NCBI GenBank assembly: GCA_964401045.1
Contig: CAYNXB010000009.1
Span: 1 to 64,000, forward strand
Length of the DNA stretch: 64,000 bases
From: CAYNXB01 sp964401045
GTDB lineage: Bacteria > Pseudomonadota > Alphaproteobacteria > Sphingomonadales > Sphingomonadaceae
Direction of reading: 5' to 3'
Shown here: positions 16,198 to 24,831 of the stretch, piece by piece
Position numbering within the stretch: the first letter of the stretch is position 1
Layout of the letters: each line of letters begins with the position of its first letter
The notes under the pieces: generated by a model
Told to the model about the DNA's origin: nothing
Database searches by the model: none
What the model saw: only the letters and a program-made list of their open reading frames with translations
Translations under genes and position numbers: made by a program

Positions 16198-16460
16198 ACG
16201 CGGCGAGTGAGGATCAGCCATGCGCCGATCCCGTTGAGCAGCGTGTAGCCGAAGTAGCCCCACCCCCACAGCGGCGAGGCGTAATAGGCCAGCAGCAAGG
16301 CGCCGAGCAGGAGCAGGAACTCGGTGGCGAGGCTGATCCGTCCGCCGAGCAAGTGGATGTACCACGGCATCTGCCCCAGCAGCGGATGCCCGCTGGAGAG
16401 CACCGCGCGATGCATTGCGAAATTACCCACTCCGAGCACGAAGATCATCAGGACCGCCAT
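16194..16460 (-). CDS. Small integral membrane protein
   Basis: 88 residues with about three hydrophobic segments (1-20, 45-63, 65-85) and a WYIHLLGG loop. It is the first gene of the run with the lipid-kinase-like and metallophosphoesterase genes, joined by ATGA overlap. No family recognised; a membrane partner of the lipid kinase is a possibility, not shown. Confidence 0.65.
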   Translation of the reverse strand: MAVLMIFVLGVGNFAMHRAVLSSGHPLLGQMPWYIHLLGGRISLATEFLLLLGALLLAYYASPLWGWGYFGYTLLNGIGAWLILTRRV

Positions 16461-16534
16461 CGCCGCTTATGTGGCGCGCCGTGCACCAAATGCCAAATGG
16501 CGGGCGTCCATGCATTTCGTGGACCCTCGCGTGT

Positions 16535-16550
16535 CGTTCGTCGACGAACG
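16535..16550. promoter_or_regulatory. Perfect 16-bp palindrome upstream of urcA
   Basis: CGTTCGTCGACGAACG is a perfect palindrome 136 bp before urcA, in the 225-bp gap between divergent genes. It has the look of an operator for a dimeric regulator; none is identified. Between it and urcA, GCGCCGCC (16629-16636) and GGCGGCGC (16656-16663) form an 8-bp leader hairpin ending 22 bp before the start. Confidence 0.45.
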
Positions 16551-16685
16551 TAATCGTTGGTCGAATGTGGCGTGCCGCAAGTCGAACGCGAAATGCGCGC
16601 CGGCCGCCGTGGGCGTACCTCCATTCCTGCGCCGCCGGTCCCCCAGTCCCGGAGCGGCGGCGCAAGATGAGGAAAGGAAATTCCA

Positions 16686-16997
16686 ATGAACGTTCGCCCC
16701 CTGATCATGGCTGCCGTCGCCGCCGCGATGGCCGCCAGCGCCCTGCCCGCGGCCGCAGCCACCGAACAGGCCGGCCGCTCGTCAGTGAGCTACAGCGACC
16801 TCGACTTGTCGAGCGACGCCGGCCGCGCCGAGCTCTCCAAGCGCTTCGACCAAGCCGCGCGCGCCATGTGCGGCATCCCCGACGAAACCGCCAAGCTCCA
16901 GGGCAAGCAGCGCTACTGCTACGAAACCAACAGCAAGAGCATGAAGGCGCGCGTCGCCTCTATCCTCGACAAGCACAACGAAGCCAACGGCGGCTGA
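16686..16997 (+). CDS. UrcA-family exported protein
   Basis: A 103-residue protein with a Sec signal (AAVAAAMAASALPAAAATE) and a mature UrcA-like domain with VSYSDLDLSSDAGRAEL and two Cys (AMCGIP, YCYE) that could form a disulfide. UrcA proteins are small periplasmic proteins of unknown role, common in sphingomonads and erythrobacters. AAAGGAAA lies just before the ATG. Confidence 0.85.
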   Translation: MNVRPLIMAAVAAAMAASALPAAAATEQAGRSSVSYSDLDLSSDAGRAELSKRFDQAARAMCGIPDETAKLQGKQRYCYETNSKSMKARVASILDKHNEANGG

Positions 16998-17027
16998 ACT
17001 CCTTCATCCGATACGGTTAGGCGAGGC

Positions 17028-17047
17028 GGGCGTCCTGCGGGGCGCCC
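17028..17047 (+). terminator. Possible terminator between urcA and the LytTR gene
   Basis: GGGCGTCC and GGGCGCCC form an 8-bp stem with a TGCG loop, 31 bp after urcA and 10 bp before the convergent LytTR gene stop. It lacks a run of T, so it may be Rho-assisted or only a hairpin. Confidence 0.35.
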
Positions 17048-17056
17048 GTCTCATGT

Positions 17057-17800
17057 TCAGCGACCGGCCATCGCTTTGACCTTGTGGAGGTAGGTGCGGC
17101 CGATGCGGAGCATCTCGCCGTCGCCAAGCTCGACCGACCACACGCCAAGGCCCTCATGGCGCAGGCCGCGAATGCTGTCACGGCGCAGGATCGTCGACCG
17201 GTGGATGCGGATGAAGCGGCCGGGATCGAGCCGTGCCTCGAGCCCGGCGATGGTCTGCAGCAGGAGGTAGCTGCGCGGCTGGCCGTCGCTCGATCCCACG
17301 TGCAGCCGCACATAGTCGCGCTCCGCGTCGATCCGTTCGACCTGGCTCGCCTCGACCCGCAGCAACTCGGAGCGGTGCGGCACCCAGAATTCCTCGAGCC
17401 ATTCGGCCCTTTTCGATACGGTGCGGCCGCGCTGAGCGATCGCGCGCGCCACCGCGCGGCCAAGCCGCTCGGTATCGACTGGCTTGAGCACGTAATCGAC
17501 CGCTTCGAGGTCGAACGCCTCGACCGCGAAGTCCTCGTGCGCGGTGACGAAGATCAGCGCCGGCGGGTTCGGCTGCCGGGCCAATTCGCGCGCGACCGAC
17601 AGGCCATCGACCTGCGGCATGGTCATATCGAGCAGCAGCAGGTCGGGCGACAGCGCCTCGACCAGCCGCAGCGCCGCGGCGCCGTCGCTGGCCGTGCCGA
17701 CCACTGTGAGTTCCGGCAGGCGCGCGCAGATCACCTGCATCCGCTCGACCGCGAGCGGTTCGTCGTCGACGATCAGTGTGCGCAACGGGCCCTCAGGCAT
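17057..17800 (-). CDS. LytTR-type response regulator
   Basis: A 247-residue regulator: receiver domain (about 5-125) with acidic pocket VDDE, phospho-acceptor Asp58 (LLLLDMTMP) and Lys in YVLKPV; then a LytTR DNA-binding domain (about 145-245) with ERDYVRLHV, FIRIHRSTI and IGRTYLHKV. It starts 8 nt inside the sensor kinase gene, the usual LytS/LytR order. LytTR regulators control export, envelope or virulence genes; the target is unknown. Confidence 0.92.
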   Translation of the reverse strand: MPEGPLRTLIVDDEPLAVERMQVICARLPELTVVGTASDGAAALRLVEALSPDLLLLDMTMPQVDGLSVARELARQPNPPALIFVTAHEDFAVEAFDLEAVDYVLKPVDTERLGRAVARAIAQRGRTVSKRAEWLEEFWVPHRSELLRVEASQVERIDAERDYVRLHVGSSDGQPRSYLLLQTIAGLEARLDPGRFIRIHRSTILRRDSIRGLRHEGLGVWSVELGDGEMLRIGRTYLHKVKAMAGR

Positions 17801-19049
17801 GGGTCACCAGCGGCAAGCGGATGTGGGTGGCGTAGCCTTCGCTACTCGGGCCGGACACGATGCTAGCCTGCTCGCCGAAGCGCGCCTCGATCCGTTCGCG
17901 CACATTGCCGAGGCCGATGCCGAAGCCGGCGCTCTTGCCCGCGTCACCGGCCTGCACGCCTGAGGCGTCGTCCGACACCGTCACCACCAGCCGTCCGTAT
18001 TCCTCTCGCGCGCTGATCGTGATCGTCACAGGGTCCGAGGTCGTCGCGACCGCGTGCTTGACCGAGTTTTCGACCAGAGGTTGCAGGATCATCCCGGGCA
18101 CTCGCGCCTCCCGCAGGTTCTTGGGCAGATCATAGCGCGTCCTGAGGCGATCGGGAAAGCGCACCCCCTCTATGTCGAGATAGAGCCGCTGAAGGCGGAA
18201 CTCCTCGCGCAAAGGCACATCGGCCGTCGGATCGTCTGCCAGGCTGCGGCGATAGAACGTCGATATCATCTGGATCATCGCTTCGGCTCGTTCCGTCTTG
18301 CCGGTCAATACCAGCGCGGAGAGCGAGTTCAGAGTGTTGAACAGGAAGTGTGGATTTACCTGGTAGCGCAGGCTCCTGAGCTCCGCCGCCTTCGCCGCCC
18401 GGCGATAGGCGCTCTCGCGCCGTTCGGCTGCACGCGCCTTCTCGCCGACCAACAGCGCGAGATAGAGCGCGGCCCAGGTGAGCATCATGAAATAGCGGCC
18501 AAAGGCGATCTCGGTCATCTCCTGCCACGGCGTCATCTGGTCTTCGGGCTGGTTGAGGGTGACGGTGCCGGGCTTCCCGCCGGCGGCGATCGCGCCCTGC
18601 ACATCCGAGGGAAGCGGCACATCGACCAGCAGGTCGCCGCTTTCGCTGCGCCGCACGCGCATACCCTGCTTGGCGGCCTCGCGTTCCATCACCCGGTCGT
18701 TCATCGAATCGAACACCATCTGGTTGACTTGCGCGAGCGCGACAGAAACCGGCAGCGCCAGCACCAGCGCCGCACAGATCTTGAGCCATAACGGGCGCGC
18801 ATCGAACAACCGCAGCATCAGCCACATCGCGAGCGTGATGACGACGCCGATCGCCGAAACCAGCGCGCGGCGCCACAGCATTTCCGACTGGAAACCCAAG
18901 TCGAGGATCTCGGCACGCAGGCTGGTGAGCAGGAAATAGCACAGCCAGAGCCCGGCAGCCGAGCCGAGCACGATGGCGAAGCGCACCCGCGGTCGCAAAT
19001 CAGCCTGATCTATCGCATCCATCGATCCGCGTTTGCCCCAGATTCCCAT
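17793..19049 (-). CDS. LytS-like sensor histidine kinase
   Basis: A 418-residue membrane kinase with about four N-terminal helices (25-45, 62-82, 88-108, 185-202), a periplasmic-like loop between the third and fourth, then a His_kinase domain with QVNPHFLFNTLNSLS (His234) and an HATPase with PLVENSVKHAV and GIGLGNVRERI. Partner of the overlapping LytTR regulator. ATG 19022 (MDAIDQAD) is an alternative start. Ligand unknown. Confidence 0.9.
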   Translation of the reverse strand: MGIWGKRGSMDAIDQADLRPRVRFAIVLGSAAGLWLCYFLLTSLRAEILDLGFQSEMLWRRALVSAIGVVITLAMWLMLRLFDARPLWLKICAALVLALPVSVALAQVNQMVFDSMNDRVMEREAAKQGMRVRRSESGDLLVDVPLPSDVQGAIAAGGKPGTVTLNQPEDQMTPWQEMTEIAFGRYFMMLTWAALYLALLVGEKARAAERRESAYRRAAKAAELRSLRYQVNPHFLFNTLNSLSALVLTGKTERAEAMIQMISTFYRRSLADDPTADVPLREEFRLQRLYLDIEGVRFPDRLRTRYDLPKNLREARVPGMILQPLVENSVKHAVATTSDPVTITISAREEYGRLVVTVSDDASGVQAGDAGKSAGFGIGLGNVRERIEARFGEQASIVSGPSSEGYATHIRLPLVTHA

Positions 19050-19240
19050 ACCGCGATAGCGCCGCCGTCGAGCGCGGTGAGCAATTGGTCGAAAGGCTCT
19101 TGGGCGCGCAACCCGCTGGAACAGCGCCGCTCGTCGAGCCGTCGTCCGCCCCGGTCGAGGGCGGCGGTCAAAGCGCTTGGCGTGATGCGGTCTTCCGCCT
19201 AAAGCGTCCCCCGCCGAGCGCCGTGAAAGAGTTTGAAAAA

Positions 19241-19849
19241 GTGCAAATCTTACAAGAGCGCGCCGGGACGGACGGCTTCGCAGCCGCCCGCAAGGCGATG
19301 ATAGACAGTCAGCTTCGGGTCAGCGGCGTCAACGCCGGGTTCGTACTCGCGCGCATGGCAGCGGTACCGCGTGAGGAGTTCGTGCCCCCCGCGGTGCGCG
19401 GCCAGGCTTATGCCGACCGCGCGACGCCGCTCGGCGGCGGCCGCTATCTCGCCGCGCCGCTGGTGCACGGCCGGATGCTCGAGGAAGCGCGGCCCGATGC
19501 GCGCGACAACGTGCTGCTGGTCGACGGCGGCAGTGGCTATCTGGCCGAACTCGTGCGCCCGCTGGTGGGCTCGCTGACGGTGGTCCGTCCGGAAGAGGCG
19601 ATCGCCGGCACAATAGCGGACGGGCAGTTCACCTTATTGATGATCGATGGCGCGATCGAGCAACTTCCGGCGCCTCTGGCCGCACGGCTCCCCGAGGGCG
19701 CGCGCGTGGTCACCGGGCAGATGCTGCGCGGCGTCACCCGGCTCGCCGCCGGCGTCAAGGCGGCGGGGGACGTCGCGCTGACCCCGCTGGCCGAGATGGG
19801 GATCCCCGAGCTTCCCGAATTCGCCGCCCCGAAAGGCTGGAGCTTCTGA
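19241..19849 (+). CDS. Pcm-like protein-L-isoaspartate methyltransferase homologue
   Basis: About 202 residues related to protein-L-isoaspartate O-methyltransferase. AARKAMIDSQLRVSGV and PREEFVPPAVRGQAYAD match the Pcm N-terminal region. The SAM motif reads LLVDGGSGYLAEL in place of the E-x-G-TGSGY type, and the protein is short, so it may be inactive or have another role. It lies 2 bp before tolC, a pairing seen in related genomes. The start is uncertain: GTG 19241 or GTG 19223; there is no ATG before the conserved region. Confidence 0.75.
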   Translation: MQILQERAGTDGFAAARKAMIDSQLRVSGVNAGFVLARMAAVPREEFVPPAVRGQAYADRATPLGGGRYLAAPLVHGRMLEEARPDARDNVLLVDGGSGYLAELVRPLVGSLTVVRPEEAIAGTIADGQFTLLMIDGAIEQLPAPLAARLPEGARVVTGQMLRGVTRLAAGVKAAGDVALTPLAEMGIPELPEFAAPKGWSF

Positions 19850-19851
19850 TC

Positions 19852-21354
19852 ATGCGCGCCCCACCGCTTCCGGGCCGCGCTTTCCGGCTGGCGGCCTCGT
19901 GCGCGGTACTCGCGCTGGCGATTGCGCCAGTGATGGCACGCGCCGATACGCTGAAGGACGCGCTGCTCGGCGCCTACCAGACCAACCCGACGCTGCAGGC
20001 TGCGCGCGCCAACCAGCGCGCGACCGACGAGAACGTGCCCATCGCGCGATCCAGCGGGCTGCCGTCGGCGAGCGTAACCGCGTCGGAGACCGAATATCTC
20101 CGGCAGCAGGGCACTGGCGGAGGAAGCGGCGCCGGGTCCGGCATCGACTTCAATCCCGAACGGTCCCTCGGCGCAAATCTCAACGTGGCGGTCCCGATCT
20201 ATTCAGGAGGGGCGGTCAAGAATTCGGTCCGCGCCGCCAAGACCCGTGTCGAAGCCGGCCAGGCCGACCTGCGCGGCACCGAAAGCTCGATCTTCAGTCA
20301 GGTCGTCGCCGCCTACATGGACGTGATCCAGAACGAGGCCATCGTCGGCCTGCGTTCGAACAACGTCGAGGTGCTGCAGGTCAATTTGCAGGCAACCAGC
20401 GACCGGTTCGAAATCGGCGATCTCACGCGCACCGACGTTGCGCAGTCTGAAGCGCGCCTCGCGCTCGCGCGCGGCGATCTGCGCACCGCGCAAGCGAACC
20501 TGATCGGGTCGCGTGAACGCTACATCAGTCTGGTCGGGAAGGCGCCGCAAGACCTCCAGCCGCCGCCGCCGTTGCCTGGCTTTCCGGCCGCGGTCGACGA
20601 TGCGGTGATGACGGCGCTCGACAACAATCCCGACCTGATCGCGGCGAGGGAAAGCGCCAAGGCGGCCGGCTACGATGTCGAGGTCGCAGGTGCCGGACGG
20701 CTGCCCAAGATCGAGCTGTTCGGGACCGGCGGCTACACGAATTATCTCGGCACCCTGCCGGACCTTTCGCCGACCTTGCCCAGCGACCAGGCTTCGACAA
20801 CGGCGCAGGCTGGCGTGCGCCTGACGCTGCCGATCTTCCAGGGCGGTCGCCCGGCGGCACAGGAACGCCAGGCGCAGGCACGGCAAGGCGCGGCGCTCGA
20901 GCAGGTTATCGGCACCGAGCGTGACGTTATCGCGCAAGTCCGCTCCGCCTGGGCCAGTTGGCAGGCGGCGAACACAATCGTCACCGAAACCCAGTCCGCG
21001 GTCTCGGCGGCTGCGCTCAGCCTCGAAGGCGTGCGCGCCGAAAATACCGTCGGCAACCGCACGATCCTCGATATTCTCAACGCCCAGCAGGAACTGCTGA
21101 GCGCCGAAGTCCAGTTGGTAACTGCGCGGCGCAACGCCTACGTGGCCGGTTTCACGCTCATTGCTGCGATCGGCCATGCCGAAGCACGCGACCTCGGTCT
21201 CGGCGATGAGACGATGCTCTACGACCCGGACGTCAACTACCGCCGCGTGCGCGGCAAGGTCTGGGATTGGAGCTTCGATCCCGATCCGGTGGCGCAATCC
21301 ACACGCACCGTTGACATCCCGGCGCCGGACGCGGAGATTCCGCCCTCGCAATAG
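19852..21354 (+). CDS. tolC: TolC-family outer membrane channel
   Basis: A 500-residue outer membrane efflux protein with a Sec signal (RLAASCAVLALAIAPVMARA) and two outer membrane efflux repeats. LKDALLGAYQTNPTLQAARA starts the first repeat and TILDILNAQQELLSAEVQLVTARRN ends the second, as in TolC. It forms the exit duct for type I secretion and tripartite efflux; no inner membrane partner is next to it. It follows the Pcm-like gene by 2 bp. Confidence 0.93.
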   Translation: MRAPPLPGRAFRLAASCAVLALAIAPVMARADTLKDALLGAYQTNPTLQAARANQRATDENVPIARSSGLPSASVTASETEYLRQQGTGGGSGAGSGIDFNPERSLGANLNVAVPIYSGGAVKNSVRAAKTRVEAGQADLRGTESSIFSQVVAAYMDVIQNEAIVGLRSNNVEVLQVNLQATSDRFEIGDLTRTDVAQSEARLALARGDLRTAQANLIGSRERYISLVGKAPQDLQPPPPLPGFPAAVDDAVMTALDNNPDLIAARESAKAAGYDVEVAGAGRLPKIELFGTGGYTNYLGTLPDLSPTLPSDQASTTAQAGVRLTLPIFQGGRPAAQERQAQARQGAALEQVIGTERDVIAQVRSAWASWQAANTIVTETQSAVSAAALSLEGVRAENTVGNRTILDILNAQQELLSAEVQLVTARRNAYVAGFTLIAAIGHAEARDLGLGDETMLYDPDVNYRRVRGKVWDWSFDPDPVAQSTRTVDIPAPDAEIPPSQ

Positions 21355-21370
21355 CGGGGGCGATCGGGCC

Positions 21371-21814
21371 ATGCGGCAGGTAGGCGAACCTTCGGTCGAG
21401 GAAATCCTCGAATCGATCAAAAAGGTGATCGCGCGCGACAATCGCGAGACCGCCGCGGCGGAGCGCGAGCGGCGCGAGAGCGTCGGCGTGCGCGAGGACT
21501 ACGACGACATCGGTGAGGAAGACGCCGATGGTGGCGTGCTGGAGCTGGGCCACGCGGCGGAGATCGTCGAAGAGGCCGAGCCAGGCGAGGCGCCCGCGCT
21601 GCTGAGCGCGGATGCAGAGCGTTCGATGCGTGAATCGCTGGCCGAGCTGACGGTGCTCGCCGAAGCAGGCAGCGGACGCGCGTGCGCGGGCACTTCGATC
21701 GAGGGGATGGTGCGCGAGATGCTCAAGCCGATGCTCGCGCAGTGGCTGGACCGGCACATGCCGGCGATCGTCGAGCGGCTGGTCAAGGCGGAGATCGCCC
21801 GCCTGAAGGGGTGA
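21371..21814 (+). CDS. popZ: PopZ-like pole-organising protein (DUF2497)
   Basis: 147 residues. The N-terminal helix EPSVEEILESIKKVIARD and the C-terminal MLKPMLAQWLDRHMPAIVERLVKAEI are the two conserved ends of PopZ/DUF2497; the middle is acidic and low in order (EDYDDIGEEDADGG). PopZ forms a polar matrix that holds ParB-parS complexes in Caulobacter. The window also contains parAB and parS about 16 kb away. Whether this homologue organises poles in this organism is inferred. Confidence 0.8.
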   Translation: MRQVGEPSVEEILESIKKVIARDNRETAAAERERRESVGVREDYDDIGEEDADGGVLELGHAAEIVEEAEPGEAPALLSADAERSMRESLAELTVLAEAGSGRACAGTSIEGMVREMLKPMLAQWLDRHMPAIVERLVKAEIARLKG

Positions 21815-21845
21815 CGATGCGCTTGCGCGCGCTTACCTCACTTCC

Positions 21846-22220
21846 ATGATCAACGAACAATCGATCGGCCAGGCACGCGCGGCGTTCGCCGCGATCGGCG
21901 GGGAAAGCATCCGCCGGCAAATCTTCCTCTGTGCGATGAGCGAGAAGCAGAGCTGCTGTTCGCGTGAGACCGGCGAAGCGGCCTGGAAATACCTCAAGCG
22001 TCGTTTGAAGGAACTCGGCCTCACCAAATCCGGTGGCGTGCAGCGAACCAAGGCGGATTGCCTGCAGGTCTGCATTGGTGGGCCGATCGCGGTCGTGTGG
22101 CCGGAAGGGGTCTGGTACCATTCGTGCACCGAGCCGGTGATCGAGCGGATCATCCAGGAGCATCTGATCGGCGGTGCGCCGGTCGAGGAATTCCGTTTGC
22201 GCGATCCGCTCGCGATTTAG
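21846..22220 (+). CDS. Thioredoxin-fold [2Fe-2S] ferredoxin-like protein
   Basis: A 124-residue protein with IFLCAMSEKQSCCSRE near residue 26 and ADCLQVCIGGP near residue 71. The spacing of Cys is that of the thioredoxin-like 2Fe-2S ferredoxins related to NuoE and Shethna-type proteins. WPEGVWYHSCTEPVIERIIQEHL completes the domain. Partner unknown. Its end overlaps the convergent small membrane gene by 4 nt. Confidence 0.85.
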   Translation: MINEQSIGQARAAFAAIGGESIRRQIFLCAMSEKQSCCSRETGEAAWKYLKRRLKELGLTKSGGVQRTKADCLQVCIGGPIAVVWPEGVWYHSCTEPVIERIIQEHLIGGAPVEEFRLRDPLAI

Positions 22221-22507
22221 CGGCGGTCTTCTTCCTGCCGCATATCGTGGACCGCTTCGTCATGACCGGTGCCGCTGGAAAGGAACACCAGCCCCATCAG
22301 CGCGGAGGTCATCAGCATCGCTCCGGCGATGCCGAGGGCGAGTGCGATGTAGAAATGCATCGACAGCGGTTCGCCCTGGGCGTGGAAGTACGCGAACGCC
22401 GCGATGATCACGGCGACGGTGATCACCGCCATCAACTTCATCAGCCAGCGGAACCGCGCCCATGCATGGGCGGATACGCGCGTTTTATCGAGCGGGGACT
22501 TCGCCAT
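22217..22507 (-). CDS. Small two-helix membrane protein
   Basis: A 96-residue protein with two hydrophobic helices (about 22-43 and 50-76) and charged ends, DKTRVSAHAWARFRWLMKLM and GHDEAVHDMRQEEDRR. No family name is recognised; codon use and membrane pattern support a real gene. Confidence 0.65.
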   Translation of the reverse strand: MAKSPLDKTRVSAHAWARFRWLMKLMAVITVAVIIAAFAYFHAQGEPLSMHFYIALALGIAGAMLMTSALMGLVFLSSGTGHDEAVHDMRQEEDRR

Positions 22508-22559
22508 GCCCGCCCCATGGGCTCATTAGGCGGCGCTGCCAACCGGAATTCGGCGCCAT

Positions 22560-22588
22560 TTGGCGAGACTCGTACCTCATGGCATAAT
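22560..22588 (+). promoter_or_regulatory. Promoter of the CBS-domain gene
   Basis: TTGGCG (22560-22565), 17-bp spacer, CATAAT (22583-22588), 25 bp before the start codon of the CBS-domain gene, which has AAGGGAG as ribosome site. Confidence 0.5.
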
Positions 22589-22613
22589 AGCGCCACAAAC
22601 AAGGGAGACGGAC

Positions 22614-23045
22614 ATGGATATCGCCCGACTGATCGAGGCGCGCCGCCCCGAGGATATCGTCACCTGCGAGGAATCGGCCACGGTGCGCGACGCGGTGCAG
22701 TTGCTCGCCAGCCGCCGCATCGGCGCGATACCGGTGCTGCGCTCCGGCGCGCTCACCGGCATCTTCTCCGAGCGCGATGTACTCTACCGCCTGGCCGACG
22801 AAGGCGCCTTGTGCCTCGATCGGAGCGTGGGTGAAGTCATGACCACGCCGCCGATCACGGTCGCGCCCCAGATGACCTGCGACGAGGCGATGGCGCTGAT
22901 GACCCGGCGGCGCGTCCGGCACCTGCCGGTGATCGATGGCGAAGAGATGATCGGGTTCATTTCGATCGGCGACATCGTCAAAACGCGCATCGATGCCGCC
23001 GAAGCCGAAGCCCGGCAGATGCGGGCATATATCCAGAGCGCTTGA
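22614..23045 (+). CDS. Two-CBS-domain protein
   Basis: A 143-residue protein made only of a CBS pair (about 8-65 and 75-132; GAIPVLRSGALTGIFSERDVLYR and VRHLPVIDGEEMIGFISIGDIV). CBS pairs bind adenine nucleotides and act as energy-sensing modules. Its partner is unknown. AAGGGAGACGGAC-ATG gives a clear start. Confidence 0.88.
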   Translation: MDIARLIEARRPEDIVTCEESATVRDAVQLLASRRIGAIPVLRSGALTGIFSERDVLYRLADEGALCLDRSVGEVMTTPPITVAPQMTCDEAMALMTRRRVRHLPVIDGEEMIGFISIGDIVKTRIDAAEAEARQMRAYIQSA

Positions 23046-23076
23046 GAGCGGGCGGTCCACACCCTACATCGGCATC

Positions 23077-23406
23077 ATGGCCGAAACCTTGACCCTTACC
23101 GCTGCCGCCGCCGACCGGATCGGCGAAATCGCCACGCGCCAGGGTAAGCCGGCGATCCTGCGGCTTTCAGTCGAGGGTGGCGGCTGTTCGGGCTTCCAAT
23201 ACAAGTTCGATCTTACCGAAGCGCTCGAGGCCGACGATGCGGTGAGCGAGACCGGCGGGGTCAAGCTGGTGGTCGATCCGGTGAGCCTGGACCTGGTCGC
23301 CGGCAGCACGGTCGATTTCGTCGAGTCGCTCGGTGGCGCGGCCTTCAAGGTCGACAATCCCCAGGCAGCGGCCGGTTGCGGTTGCGGTTCCAGCTTCGGG
23401 ATTTAA
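23077..23406 (+). CDS. erpA: ErpA/IscA-type Fe-S cluster carrier
   Basis: A 109-residue A-type carrier that passes Fe-S clusters to target enzymes. The three Cys ligands are in GGGCSGFQYKF and the C-terminal GCGCGSSF. Its presence fits the SUF operon at the left edge. The following xthA gene starts 10 bp later. Confidence 0.92.
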   Translation: MAETLTLTAAAADRIGEIATRQGKPAILRLSVEGGGCSGFQYKFDLTEALEADDAVSETGGVKLVVDPVSLDLVAGSTVDFVESLGGAAFKVDNPQAAAGCGCGSSFGI

Positions 23407-23416
23407 TGTCCCAGGC

Positions 23417-24199
23417 GTGAAGATCGCCTCTTTCAACATCAACGGCATCAAGGCGCGGCTCCCGCGTCTTGTCGAATGGCTCGACGAGACGCGCCCTGCG
23501 GTCGCCTGCCTGCAAGAGATCAAGACACAGGACGAGGGCTTTCCCGCCGACGAGTTCGAGAAGATCGGCTACCGCGCGATCTGGCACGGCCAGAAGGGTT
23601 TCAACGGCGTCGCCATCCTCGCCGACCGCGAGCTCGCCGAAGTCCACCGCGGCCTACCGGGCGATCCCGAGGACCTGCAGGCGCGCTACATCGAGGCTGA
23701 CGTCGCCGGCCCATGGGGTGTGGTGCGTGTGGTCAACCTCTACCTGCCCAACGGCAACCCGCAGCCCGGGCCCAAGTTCGACTACAAGCTCGAATGGATG
23801 CGACGGCTGCGGCTGCGGCTGCAGGAGCTGCTCGCGCGCGAGCAGCCGACTGTCGTGGTCGGCGATTTCAACGTCATTCCAGAGGACAAGGACGTGTTCT
23901 CGGTCCGCGCGATGCAGCACGACGCGCTGATGCAGCCCGAATCGCGCGATGCCTATCGCCGCATCCTCAACGACGGCTGGACCGATGCGATCGACACCCT
24001 CAATCCAGCGGGCGGGGTGTGGACCTTCTGGGATTACCAGGCCGGCGCATGGCAGCGCGACCACGGCTTCCGCATCGATCACTTGCTGCTGTCACCCGAA
24101 GCCGCGGATCGGCTCGCCGCGGCGGGCGTCGACAAAGCCCATCGCGGGCGCGAGAAGGCGAGCGATCACGCGCCGGTGTGGGTCGAGCTCAAGGTTTAG
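23417..24199 (+). CDS. xthA: Exodeoxyribonuclease III
   Basis: A 260-residue AP endonuclease/3'-5' exonuclease of the EEP family for base excision repair. Motifs: SFNINGIKARL, CLQEIKTQ (catalytic Glu), NLYLPNG, VVVGDFNVIP, GFRIDHLLLS and the catalytic SDHAPVW near the C-terminus. Start GTG 23417 gives MKIASFNINGIKAR, the normal N-terminus. Stops of xthA and the convergent hydrolase gene overlap. Confidence 0.95.
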   Translation: MKIASFNINGIKARLPRLVEWLDETRPAVACLQEIKTQDEGFPADEFEKIGYRAIWHGQKGFNGVAILADRELAEVHRGLPGDPEDLQARYIEADVAGPWGVVRVVNLYLPNGNPQPGPKFDYKLEWMRRLRLRLQELLAREQPTVVVGDFNVIPEDKDVFSVRAMQHDALMQPESRDAYRRILNDGWTDAIDTLNPAGGVWTFWDYQAGAWQRDHGFRIDHLLLSPEAADRLAAAGVDKAHRGREKASDHAPVWVELKV

Positions 24200-24831
24200 C
24201 GGTAGAAGACGTGGCTGCTGATCTGCGCAACGCGGGTCAGGCGCCAGCGGGGCTTCACATACTTGGCGTGGAAGAACAGCGCGTCTTCCGCGGGGCTGTC
24301 CCACAGGTTCTCGTGCGCGATAAGCGCGATGGCCTTGGCATTGCGCCATGCGGAAGACGATTTGTCGATCGCTGGCATACGCCCGCCGCGCACGAACGAG
24401 AATTGGGCTGGCTGGTATACAACGCCGCAATACGTCGAGGGGAAGCGGCCGGATTCGGCGCGATTCACCACCACGTCGCCAACAGCGAGCTGGCCGGCGA
24501 GCGGTTCGCCGCGCGATTCGAAGTAGATCGCGCCGGCGAGGCAGCGCATTTCGTCGGAAAGTGTCTCGTCGACGGGCATATCCGAGACGAGCTCGGCAAG
24601 GCTCGCAGCCGGGGCGCGGGACGCATCGGCCGGCTCGGCATCGCCTGGAAGCGGCTGGATCACCGGTTCGGACACAAAAGTAACAGTAGCGGCGTTTGGA
24701 TCGGCCGCTTCGATCGTCGGGGCGCTTGCGTCCTGCAGGACTTGCGCCACAGCACCTTCGCTATTCGCAAAGATGCTCAATACCGTCGCAACCAGCGCCA
24801 GGGCGCTGGCCCGTTGCAGTTTCCGGCTCAT
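24196..24831 (-). CDS. SleB-like cell wall hydrolase
   Basis: A 211-residue exported protein: signal peptide (ALALVATVLSIFANSEGAVAQ), a low-complexity linker, then a Hydrolase_2 domain (about 95-211) with CLAGAIYFESRGEPLAGQLAVG, catalytic Glu in YFESRGEP, VVNRAESGRFPSTYCGVVYQ and the FHAKYVKPRW end. Such enzymes cut peptidoglycan during growth or division. Confidence 0.85.
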   Translation of the reverse strand: MSRKLQRASALALVATVLSIFANSEGAVAQVLQDASAPTIEAADPNAATVTFVSEPVIQPLPGDAEPADASRAPAASLAELVSDMPVDETLSDEMRCLAGAIYFESRGEPLAGQLAVGDVVVNRAESGRFPSTYCGVVYQPAQFSFVRGGRMPAIDKSSSAWRNAKAIALIAHENLWDSPAEDALFFHAKYVKPRWRLTRVAQISSHVFYR

